6,079 nucleotides of DNA, from positions 1-6,079 of the forward strand of contig JABMMK010000238.1 in assembly GCA_013205605.1 (NCBI GenBank). Direction: 5' to 3'. The notes below the pieces were generated by a model, which saw nothing but the letters and a program-made list of their open reading frames with translations, searched no databases and had not been told where the DNA came from. Shown here piece by piece: positions 1-5,591 of this stretch (position 1 is the first letter of the stretch; every line of letters begins with the position of its first letter). Origin of the DNA: Cytophagales bacterium (GTDB taxonomy: Bacteria > Bacteroidota > Bacteroidia > Cytophagales > Spirosomataceae). Both the position numbers and the translations under genes were made by a program.

Positions 1-127
1 CAAAATTGGTGGACCTTCTGAAAAAGATTTTGCCATTCCCGCATACCAATGAAATAAGGTGCCATTATATGATTTGAGGACAGTTCCTCAAGATCGTTGG
101 ATTGAATTAGCGCTTTATGAAGATTAG
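1..127 (+). other. Possible 3' tail of an unidentified gene, with an in-frame TGA
   Basis: Read from base 2, the + strand gives KIGGPSEKDFAIPAYQ, then TGA at 50-52, then in the same frame NKVPLYDLRTVPQDRWIELA, then LYED and TAG at 125-127. Both halves look like real protein, and the final TAG interlocks with the cutC stop codon exactly as the two stops do at 1268-1271. The gene could truly end at base 52, with the rest as untranslated remnant. It could instead be a gene broken by a nonsense change (TGG to TGA would restore Trp), or hold a base-call error. A perfect 7-bp inverted repeat (TTGAGGA, CAGT loop, TCCTCAA, 74-91) lies within it but no T-run follows. I do not recognise the family, and too little is present to assign a function. 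The coding reading itself is uncertain. Confidence 0.35.
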
Positions 128-879
128 AATTCGCTAACCTTGTGAACGGTTTCGCGAATTAAATCTTCGCTAGCATACATAATTTCAAATTCGGAAATAC
201 CTGGAATTCCGCCCATGGAAATATTGGGTCGCCTATATTCCATTTGAGAGTCTTTCATGGCCCTGGCGCTTAAATGAATTGCGTCTACGCCAATTTGTAA
301 AAATTCTTGGCAATTATCGGGATGAACTCCACTGCCCGCCATAATCTCAATACGGGCATTTGACGCATCAACCATCTGGGCAATATTTACTATCCCGTCC
401 AGAGCCTTATCTCGCTGGCCCGAAGTTAATATCCTAGTAAACCCTAGTGAAATTAATGCCTCCATGACGAATAAGGGCTCTTTGGAAACATCGATTGCTC
501 GGTGAAAAGTTAAAGGTATCGTGCCTGTCGCTCTACGAATTCGCTCCATCAATGTATAATCTATTTCGCCATTTGGAAGCAAAGCACCTAATACAAGGCC
601 ATGAACTCCCGCCTCGATTAATGCCATAGCTTCTGCTTCCATCGTATCTTTTTCATAGGAGTTATAACAAAAGTCTCCCCCTCGCGGCCTCAACATGGCA
701 TGAACTTCTATGTTGGTTTGCGCTAATACTTGGCTCAACAATCCCCCTGAAGGAGTTGTTCCACCCTCCCATGGTGAAGCACATAATTCGACCCGATTGG
801 CGCCAGCACGATCTGCAGCTAAGCAAGAAATGTATGAATACGCACAAACTTCTACGGATACACCCAGATTTTTTTTCAT
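124..879 (-). CDS. cutC: CutC family protein
   Basis: This 251-residue protein is a full-length member of the CutC family (PF03932), a cytosolic TIM-barrel fold. Family hallmarks are in order: VEVCAYS at residues 9-15, the AGANRVELCA stretch at 25-34, GGTTPSGG at 39-46, HAMLRPRGGDF at 60-70, LTFHRAID at 123-130, the ILTSGQ loop at 150-155, IEIMAGSGV at 177-185 and IHLSARA at 201-207. The family was named for copper tolerance in E. coli, but that role is disputed and no enzymatic reaction is settled, so 'copper homeostasis protein' should be read as a family name. The start is ATG at 879-877, four codons before the conserved core; an A-run follows the ATG and no Shine-Dalgarno is visible. The gene stands alone on its strand, diverges from the DUF2795 gene, and its TAA (126-124) overlaps the stop of the possible gene at the left edge. 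No metal transporter or sensor is nearby. Confidence 0.93.
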   Translation of the reverse strand: MKKNLGVSVEVCAYSYISCLAADRAGANRVELCASPWEGGTTPSGGLLSQVLAQTNIEVHAMLRPRGGDFCYNSYEKDTMEAEAMALIEAGVHGLVLGALLPNGEIDYTLMERIRRATGTIPLTFHRAIDVSKEPLFVMEALISLGFTRILTSGQRDKALDGIVNIAQMVDASNARIEIMAGSGVHPDNCQEFLQIGVDAIHLSARAMKDSQMEYRRPNISMGGIPGISEFEIMYASEDLIRETVHKVSEF

Positions 880-968
880 ATTTATGTATCAAATTAAGCC
901 AATTTGGCACTTATTTTATATTTATTTAAAATTTAAAAAATAAATCTTTTATAAATATTTTTTTATTT

Positions 969-976
969 TACTTTTG
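969..976 (+). promoter_or_regulatory. Candidate Bacteroidota -7 promoter box for the DUF2795 gene
   Basis: TACTTTTG matches the Bacteroidota primary sigma factor -7 consensus TAnnTTTG exactly. The expected start of transcription is about five to eight bases downstream (near 981-984), giving a leader of roughly 65-70 bases before the ATG at 1050. The -33 region is poor: near 946-950 there is only CTTTT rather than TTG or TTTG. The call rests on one box and its position. Confidence 0.5.
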
Positions 977-980
977 CAAA

Positions 981-1005
981 CCGAAGCGAAGTAATTTCAA
1001 TTCGG
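981..1005 (+). other. Possible 5'-end hairpin in the DUF2795 leader
   Basis: CCGAA (981-985) pairs with TTCGG (1001-1005), and inside them GAA (988-990) pairs with TTC (996-998) across a two-by-two internal loop, leaving a five-base loop. Its left arm begins about where transcription would start from the box at 969-976, so the RNA could carry a hairpin at its 5' end, an arrangement known to stabilise some bacterial mRNAs. The stem is short and interrupted, so chance is a real alternative. Confidence 0.3.
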
Positions 1006-1049
1006 AATACAAAATTTAGAAATATTTTTCAATAATAAATTTATATCCT

Positions 1050-1271
1050 ATGTATTGGACACTAGAACTAGCCTCCTATTTAGAAGATGCCCCTTGGCCT
1101 GCTTCAAAAGACGAATTAATTGATTTTGCCATCCGTACGGGATCTCCTTTAGAGGTGGTTGAAAATCTACAAGAATTAGAAGATGACGGTCAACCCTTTG
1201 AAAGTATCGAAGAAATTTGGCCTGATTATCCAACTAAAGACGATTTCTTCTTTAATGAAGATGAATATTAA
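1050..1271 (+). CDS. DUF2795 domain-containing small acidic protein
   Basis: This complete 73-residue protein matches the DUF2795 family (PF11387), in a version common in Bacteroidota. It opens MYWTLELASYLEDAPWPASK; the core with PASKDELIDFA, the hydrophobic positions of PLEVVENLQELED, and the PFESIEEIWPDYP segment follow, and it ends in a very acidic, aromatic tail (DDFFFNEDEY). It has no signal peptide, membrane segment or cysteine, so it is probably a small soluble cytoplasmic protein, strongly negative overall. The function of the family is unknown. The pattern of helices ending in an acidic tail could suit a protein-binding or nucleic-acid-mimic role, but that is speculation. It is transcribed alone: promoter box at 969-976, terminator just after the stop. 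Its TAA overlaps the glpD stop by two bases. No Shine-Dalgarno precedes the ATG. Confidence 0.88.
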   Translation: MYWTLELASYLEDAPWPASKDELIDFAIRTGSPLEVVENLQELEDDGQPFESIEEIWPDYPTKDDFFFNEDEY

Positions 1272-2833
1272 GAAATAGAGGCGAAAGCCTCTTTTTTTAT
1301 ATCCTCAAGTTTCCTGCCCAATTCCGCATCGCGCAATCCAATACCCCAGCGCCGGTTTACCACATCATCCCAGCTCGTCGCCATTTCATGTTTTTTCAAA
1401 TAGTCTATTTCACCTTGTAAATAAGGAAGGCCGTCCAACAGCACCTCGGTGCCTTGAGGGATAGTCTGACAAAATTTAATGACCCTCGGGGCTAATGACC
1501 CATAGGTTTCATATAAATGTCTGCGTGTTTCTAGAGTCAAAATTGCCGAATTAAGAAAAAGGTCCATATCAAAAGTGTCTCCCCCCATAATTGGATGATT
1601 TTTAGTCAAACATGGCGATTTGAGGACATGCAAAACTTCCGTTTCTAAAATATCTAAGGTGTCCTCCGCCATGATCCGGTAAGTGGTCCACTTGCCTCCC
1701 ATAATGCTCACTAATTTACTTCTTCGGTCCACTTCCACCTCATGATCACGAACAAGTGATTTAGTATCTCCTTGCATAGCCGTTTGAAGTTGGACTTGCA
1801 ATAAGGGTCTTAGGCCAACAAACCCCGCTTTTATATCCGATGGGCTAACTTTTTCAGTCGAAAATCGATTAAAATATTCAAGTAAATAAGTCTTTTCCTC
1901 TTCTAAAATGACGGGGTTTTCAGATAATTTATCTGCGTCGTCTGTCGTACCTACCAACACATATCCTCGCCATGGCAATAAAAAGACAACACGTCCATCA
2001 TCCGTTTTGGGGATCAACAAAGCCGTATCGCCAGGCCAAAATTTCTTCTCTAAAACGATATGAGCACCCCGACTCACTTTCATTCGTTCTTGGAGGTTAG
2101 GATTAGCCAGCTTCCTAATTTTATCGGTAAAGGGACCCGTAGCATTAACGACAGCACGAACATTGAATTGAAATTCTTTATTTCCAATTAAATCTTTTCC
2201 ATGAACTTCCTTGATTTTTAAGCTTTTATGGCTGCATGTAAACGAACTCAGTTCTGTATAATTTATAACGGTGGCACCCAACTTTTCCGCCTCCTGTAAA
2301 ATCGACAAGGCATACCGAGCGTCATTCATTTGGCCATCGTAATACAAAATGCCGCCTACTATTTTTTTCAAATTTAACGCAGGAACTTCCTTTTGAATTT
2401 CTTTTTTATTCAATCCTCGCGAATCCTTCAAATTTGTAGAGCCCGCTATTTTATCATACAACCACATCCCAATCCGATAATATGCGCGGTCAAACCAAGA
2501 ATAACAAGGAGTCAATAAAGCTAATGGATGTGCCAAATGAGGGGCATTTTGAAGCATGATTTTTCGCTCATGAAGCGCTTTATAGACCATTTTAAATTGT
2601 TGCCAATCCAAATTTCTAACGGCTTGCTCCAAATAACGAACGCCTCCATGCACTAATTTAGTTGATTTTGAGGAGGTTTGTGAGGCGAAATCACCTCTTT
2701 CAATCACAATGACCTTGTACCCACGAAGCGTTGCATCTAAAGCAACTCCTGCTCCCGTAGCCCCGCCGCCGATCACACAAATATCATATGAGTCGGCTAA
2801 TTTTTTGAATTGATCTTGGCGGTTGAATGACAT
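1268..2833 (-). CDS. glpD: FAD-dependent glycerol-3-phosphate dehydrogenase
   Basis: This 521-residue enzyme oxidises sn-glycerol 3-phosphate to dihydroxyacetone phosphate and passes the electrons to quinone at the inner face of the cytoplasmic membrane. The N-terminal FAD-binding Rossmann motif is VIGGGATGAGVALDATLRG (residues 20-38), followed by the acidic ribose-binding end of beta-2 (IERGDFA, 44-50) and the family stretch SSKSTKLVHGGVRYLE (54-69). By alignment from memory with E. coli GlpD, the substrate-site residues Arg317, Arg332 and Lys354 correspond to Arg342 (GLRPL), Arg362 (VRDH) and Lys381 (GGKWTTYR), all intact. The length fits aerobic GlpD and there is no GlpA-like cysteine extension. 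The ATG at 2833-2831 sits about 20 residues before the Rossmann fold, as in homologues. No glpF, glpK or glpR is adjacent, so it is probably a single-gene unit. Its TAA overlaps the DUF2795 stop. Confidence 0.95.
   Translation of the reverse strand: MSFNRQDQFKKLADSYDICVIGGGATGAGVALDATLRGYKVIVIERGDFASQTSSKSTKLVHGGVRYLEQAVRNLDWQQFKMVYKALHERKIMLQNAPHLAHPLALLTPCYSWFDRAYYRIGMWLYDKIAGSTNLKDSRGLNKKEIQKEVPALNLKKIVGGILYYDGQMNDARYALSILQEAEKLGATVINYTELSSFTCSHKSLKIKEVHGKDLIGNKEFQFNVRAVVNATGPFTDKIRKLANPNLQERMKVSRGAHIVLEKKFWPGDTALLIPKTDDGRVVFLLPWRGYVLVGTTDDADKLSENPVILEEEKTYLLEYFNRFSTEKVSPSDIKAGFVGLRPLLQVQLQTAMQGDTKSLVRDHEVEVDRRSKLVSIMGGKWTTYRIMAEDTLDILETEVLHVLKSPCLTKNHPIMGGDTFDMDLFLNSAILTLETRRHLYETYGSLAPRVIKFCQTIPQGTEVLLDGLPYLQGEIDYLKKHEMATSWDDVVNRRWGIGLRDAELGRKLEDIKKEAFASIS
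1277..1298 (+). terminator. Intrinsic terminator of the DUF2795 gene, inside the glpD 3' end
   Basis: AGAGGC (1277-1282) and GCCTCT (1287-1292) form a perfect 6-bp stem around a stable GAAA tetraloop (1283-1286), and the run of seven T (1292-1298) gives the U-tract. The hairpin begins five bases after the DUF2795 stop codon. On the minus strand the same bases encode the last residues of glycerol-3-phosphate dehydrogenase (around EAFAS). In the leftward direction the trailing sequence is ATTTCTT, a weaker U-tract, so any termination of glpD here would be less efficient and would act only at its last codons. Confidence 0.85.
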
Positions 2834-2911
2834 CTATTAATTTAATTTCAAATAAATAATAGGCAAATTACTAATATCAGATAAAATAAAACGCAAAAGA
2901 TTCCATTAATA

Positions 2912-2943
2912 TTGATATAAATGGAAGAGATTTTATAATTTTG
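2912..2943 (+). promoter_or_regulatory. Bacteroidota-type promoter for the TPR-ribH-lysC-serS cluster
   Basis: TTG at 2912-2914 is followed after 21 bases by TAATTTTG at 2936-2943, an exact match to the -7 consensus TAnnTTTG with acceptable spacing to a -33 TTG. Transcription would start near 2948-2951, leaving a leader of about 75-80 bases before the ATG at 3027. No equally good box occurs in the gaps before ribH, lysC or serS, so this is the likely promoter for the whole rightward cluster. Confidence 0.65.
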
Positions 2944-2963
2944 CAGTCCTTTGGGTTAGCTAG

Positions 2964-2971
2964 CAAAAATA
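2964..2971 (-). promoter_or_regulatory. Candidate -7 box for glpD
   Basis: On the minus strand this reads TATTTTTG, an exact TAnnTTTG match placed about 130 bases before the glpD start. No convincing -33 TTG is found about 20 bases upstream of it (near 2990). It lies in the early transcribed region of the opposing promoter at 2912-2943, so the two units would share overlapping control DNA if both are real. Confidence 0.3.
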
Positions 2972-3026
2972 TCGTAGCTGCTTAAAATTAAAAGAGCGTT
3001 AAATTAGATTCCTTAACAGGATTATT

Positions 3027-3704
3027 ATGGCAAAGAAAGAAAAAAAAGATGTAATGGAAATCATTGAAAGTCCAGAAGCGCTTCAGCAAGAAGTTTCTAA
3101 AGTGACCGGATTTTTTGAAGAAAATAAATCAACCACATTAGGAGCGGGTATAGTTTTAATCGCTTTAGTTGCTGGATTTTTTGGTTTCCAATGGTATAAA
3201 AATTCTCAGGATGTGGAGGGTGAAAAGAAATTATACAAAGCTGTTTATGCATTTGAATCTGATTCGTTGTCTGCAGCCGCGAAAGAAATGGCCAAAATCT
3301 CTGATGAATTTGGAGGTAATACACAAAATTTATCTGATTTATATTTGGGAATTACTTTGTTGAAACAAGGCAAATATGACCAAGCCATCGAAAAATTAAA
3401 GAACTTCAGTAGTGCAGATTTATTAGTTCAGGCACGAGCATATTCTTTAATTGGAGATGCTTATGCAGAAAAAAAATCTTTTGGTGAAGCTATTGAGTAT
3501 TATCAAAAAGCGGCTGATTATAAACCAAACAAGTTTTTCACTCCTACCTATTTGTTAAAATTAGCACTTGCTTTTGAAGCAAATAAACAAGGAAAAGAAG
3601 CATTAGATGCTTATTCGCAAATCACGGATAAATTCCCTGAATCAGCTGAATCCATACCTGCAAAAAAATACAAAGCGCTTATAGAAAGCTCTATCTCTGA
3701 ATAA
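3027..3704 (+). CDS. Membrane-anchored tetratricopeptide repeat protein
   Basis: This 225-residue protein has a charged cytoplasmic N-terminus (1-36), a single predicted membrane helix (about 37-55, core AGIVLIALVAGFFGF), and a C-terminal domain of three TPR-like units at about 103-130 (LYLGITLLKQGKYDQAIEKL), 136-168 (with AYSLIGDAYAEKKSFGEAIE) and 175-205 (with LALAFEANKQGKEALDAY). The layout resembles the YfgM-type single-pass TPR proteins, with the repeats outside the cytoplasmic membrane, where they would bind partner proteins. There is no cleavable signal peptide: the helix starts too deep and no cleavage site follows. A TPR protein of this kind next to ribH is, as I recall, a conserved pairing in Bacteroidota, often with recF nearby, but recF is absent here. 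The ATG at 3027 follows a weak AGGA element. It is first in the rightward cluster. Specific function is unknown. Confidence 0.85.
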   Translation: MAKKEKKDVMEIIESPEALQQEVSKVTGFFEENKSTTLGAGIVLIALVAGFFGFQWYKNSQDVEGEKKLYKAVYAFESDSLSAAAKEMAKISDEFGGNTQNLSDLYLGITLLKQGKYDQAIEKLKNFSSADLLVQARAYSLIGDAYAEKKSFGEAIEYYQKAADYKPNKFFTPTYLLKLALAFEANKQGKEALDAYSQITDKFPESAESIPAKKYKALIESSISE

Positions 3705-3724
3705 AAAAATATGTAATGATGTTT

Positions 3725-3756
3725 TAAGGGATAGGAGCAAGCGCTTTTATCCCTTA
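3725..3756 (+). terminator. Hairpin between the TPR gene and ribH, possible attenuator
   Basis: The arm 3725-3738 pairs with 3743-3756 around an AAGC tetraloop to give a 14-bp stem without bulges, including two G-U wobble pairs in the RNA. It starts 21 bases after the TPR stop and ends 20 bases before the ribH start. The following bases, TTATTTTAA, are T-rich but not a clean U-run, so it may act as a leaky terminator that lowers ribH-lysC-serS expression, or as a stem that protects the end of the upstream message. The sequence is far shorter than an FMN riboswitch and lacks that fold. Confidence 0.5.
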
Positions 3757-3775
3757 TTATTTTAATCCCAAAAAT

Positions 3776-4252
3776 ATGTCATCTGCAAATAAAAATTTAA
3801 GTGAATTTCAAACCAATGAATTACCCGAAATTCAACATAAAAAGTTTGCCATTTTAGTTTCTGAATGGAACGTGGAGGTGACTAATGCCTTGTATTCAGG
3901 AGCTTATGAAACGCTATTGAAACATGGGGCGCAAGAAAAAAATATTATCACCCAAATAGTCCCCGGAAGTTTTGAATTGACCTTAGGCGCTCAAAAAATG
4001 GCTCAAAAACCAGAAGTAGACGCAGTCATTTGTTTAGGATGTGTAATTCAGGGCGAAACAAAGCACTTTGATTTTATTTGTCATGCGGTTGCCCAAGGGA
4101 TTACAGATGTAAGCATTAAATTTAATAAACCTGTCATTTTTGGTGTATTAACCCCAAATACACAGGAACAAGCGATGGATCGAGCAGGAGGAAAACATGG
4201 AAATAAAGGAGATGAAGCGGCTATAACCGCCATAAAAATGTTAGCTTTTTAA
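3776..4252 (+). CDS. ribH: 6,7-dimethyl-8-ribityllumazine synthase
   Basis: This 158-residue cytosolic enzyme condenses 5-amino-6-ribitylaminouracil with 3,4-dihydroxy-2-butanone 4-phosphate to form 6,7-dimethyl-8-ribityllumazine, the penultimate step of riboflavin synthesis. Visible family elements are the EWN substrate-stacking site at 30-32 (Trp31 in the usual aromatic position), VPGSFELTLGAQKMA at 62-76, the catalytic histidine His97 within GETKHFDF (equivalent to His88 of the B. subtilis enzyme), FGVLTPNTQEQAMDRAG at 122-138 with Arg136 for phosphate binding, and the terminal helix to residue 158. Length is normal and no key residue is missing. About 20 residues precede the first beta strand, a usual N-terminal extension in this phylum. 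It follows the TPR gene after a hairpin and is 10 bases from lysC. No other riboflavin gene is present in the window. Confidence 0.96.
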   Translation: MSSANKNLSEFQTNELPEIQHKKFAILVSEWNVEVTNALYSGAYETLLKHGAQEKNIITQIVPGSFELTLGAQKMAQKPEVDAVICLGCVIQGETKHFDFICHAVAQGITDVSIKFNKPVIFGVLTPNTQEQAMDRAGGKHGNKGDEAAITAIKMLAF

Positions 4253-4262
4253 TTATTACGAT

Positions 4263-5588
4263 ATGCAAGTTTGGAAATTTGGAGGAACTTCCGTTGGGAA
4301 GCCTGAGAGAATGAAATCGATACGCCAACTGATCACCGAAGATGGCCAACCGAAAGTTGTGGTACTTTCAGCATTATCAGGTACCACCAATGCATTGTTA
4401 TCCATCACTGAGTCAGTAATTTCAAATAATATCGCTGAAGCGGAAGCTAAGGCCACTTTTTTAAAAGAACATTATCATTCATTTATAAGTGAGCTATATC
4501 TGACCGAAAAAGGACAAAGCGCGGGCCAGGAAATAATCAACCGCGAGTTTGATTATATACAAAAGCTGATTGGCACCACGCCATATTCCAACAAAGAAGA
4601 AAAGGAAATGGTGGCTTTAGGTGAACTATTGTCGACCCAGATTTTTGAAGCATATCTTCAGGAAGAGGGTGTTGATTCATTGCTTTTGCCGGCCCTTGAT
4701 TTTATGGTAATCGACGAAGACAATGAGCCCATCATGTGGAAGATTGAAAAAAACATTGCTGAAATATTAGCCCCACATAAAGGAAAACAAATTTTTATCA
4801 CCCAAGGTTTTATTTGCAGAAACCCAGCTGGGGAAGTTGACAATTTAAAGCGTGGCGGATCCGATTATACCGCATCACTTATTGGCGGAGCCATTCAAGC
4901 CGAGGAGGTTCAAATATGGACCGACATCGACGGGATGCATAATAATGACCCTAGAATCGTTAAAAATACATTTCCAATCCGTGAATTGTCTTTTGCCGAA
5001 GCGGCGGAACTTGCTTACTTTGGGGCAAAAATTCTTCATCCCAGCACCATTACTCCGGCTAAAATGAAAGGAGTTCCCGTGCGATTAAAAAACACGATGG
5101 AGCCCACGGCATTTGGGACGTTGATTTCTGAAAAATCGACTGATATTGAAATTAAAGCCATTGCAGCTAAAGATAATATTACAGCCATTTACATTCATTC
5201 CACCCGAATGTTAAATGCTTATGGATTTTTAAAACGCGTGTTTGAAGTGTTTGAAAAATACAAAACACCGGTCGACATGATTACGACTTCCGAAGTTTCT
5301 GTTTCTGTGACCATTGACCAAACTACGCATTTAGATGCCATCATGAGCGATTTAAGGGAATTTGCCGAATTAGAAAACCCGGATAAAGACCAAGTAATTA
5401 TTTGCATCGTGGGGAATTTTTGGGCAGATAAAGAAGGTATTGCCATTAAAGTATTGGATGCTATTAAAAGTATTCCAATCAGAATGATTTCTTATGGTGC
5501 ATCCGAACATAATATTTCTTTACTTGTAGATGCAAAGCATAAAAATGATGCCTTAAATGCATTAAACGACGGACTTTTTAATAAATAA
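4263..5588 (+). CDS. lysC: Aspartate kinase (monofunctional, LysC type)
   Basis: This 441-residue enzyme phosphorylates L-aspartate with ATP, the first step towards lysine, threonine, methionine and diaminopimelate. The amino-acid kinase domain covers about 1-285: KFGGTSVG at 5-12, VVLSALSGTTN at 33-43, GELLST at 120-125, RGGSDYTA at 197-204 with the aspartate-binding Arg-Asp pair, TDIDGMHNNDPR at 220-231 and FGAKILHP at 253-260. Two ACT domains follow (about 300-375 and 378-440), the regulatory half. The segment MLNAYGFLKRVF to ITTSEVSVSVT (316-350) resembles the lysine-binding region of E. coli aspartokinase III, so feedback inhibition by lysine is likely but not shown. There is no homoserine dehydrogenase domain, which excludes a ThrA or MetL fusion. 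It starts 10 bases after ribH and ends three bases before serS, suggesting co-transcription. The TATTACGAT before the ATG has no Shine-Dalgarno. Confidence 0.94.
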   Translation: MQVWKFGGTSVGKPERMKSIRQLITEDGQPKVVVLSALSGTTNALLSITESVISNNIAEAEAKATFLKEHYHSFISELYLTEKGQSAGQEIINREFDYIQKLIGTTPYSNKEEKEMVALGELLSTQIFEAYLQEEGVDSLLLPALDFMVIDEDNEPIMWKIEKNIAEILAPHKGKQIFITQGFICRNPAGEVDNLKRGGSDYTASLIGGAIQAEEVQIWTDIDGMHNNDPRIVKNTFPIRELSFAEAAELAYFGAKILHPSTITPAKMKGVPVRLKNTMEPTAFGTLISEKSTDIEIKAIAAKDNITAIYIHSTRMLNAYGFLKRVFEVFEKYKTPVDMITTSEVSVSVTIDQTTHLDAIMSDLREFAELENPDKDQVIICIVGNFWADKEGIAIKVLDAIKSIPIRMISYGASEHNISLLVDAKHKNDALNALNDGLFNK

Positions 5589-5591
5589 ATT

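Larger units (their letters stand above)
880..1049. other. AT-rich divergent intergenic region
   Basis: This 170-bp gap separates the divergent cutC and DUF2795 starts. It is very AT-rich, especially 915-970, where runs of A and T dominate. On the + strand it holds a TAnnTTTG promoter box and a small inverted repeat, both listed separately. On the minus strand I find no exact TAnnTTTG box for cutC; the nearest is TTAATTTG at 900-893, one mismatch away and only about 14 bases before the start codon, too close to call. No RNA gene or small open frame is supported here. Confidence 0.7.
2834..3026. other. Divergent promoter region between glpD and the TPR gene
   Basis: This 193-bp non-coding gap carries the starts of two divergent units. 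The rightward promoter is well supported (2912-2943); a leftward box is a weaker candidate (2971-2964). Downstream of the rightward box, AGCTA and TAGCT (within about 2958-2978) could form a short hairpin in the leader RNA, too small to name. I see no tRNA, riboswitch or open frame. Confidence 0.65.

Noticed and set aside
1..65. A minus-strand frame opening with ATG at 65-63 (MAPYFIGMREWQ...) and running off the left edge
   Set aside because: Only 21 codons are visible, 58 bases beyond the cutC stop, with no family resemblance or start signal. The + strand reading of the same bases looks more protein-like. More sequence to the left would decide it.
74..91. Perfect 7-bp hairpin (TTGAGGA, CAGT loop, TCCTCAA) as a cutC terminator
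   Set aside because: There is no T-run on either strand after the stem, and it lies in a stretch that may be coding, so termination is not supported.
710..943. Plus-strand 77-codon open frame opposite the cutC start
   Set aside because: It lies mostly antisense to certain cutC sequence and its remainder is low-complexity AT-rich intergenic DNA; no family resemblance.
3705..3775. FMN riboswitch ahead of ribH
   Set aside because: The gap is 71 bases, too short for the RFN element, and it holds only a single hairpin instead of the multi-stem junction.
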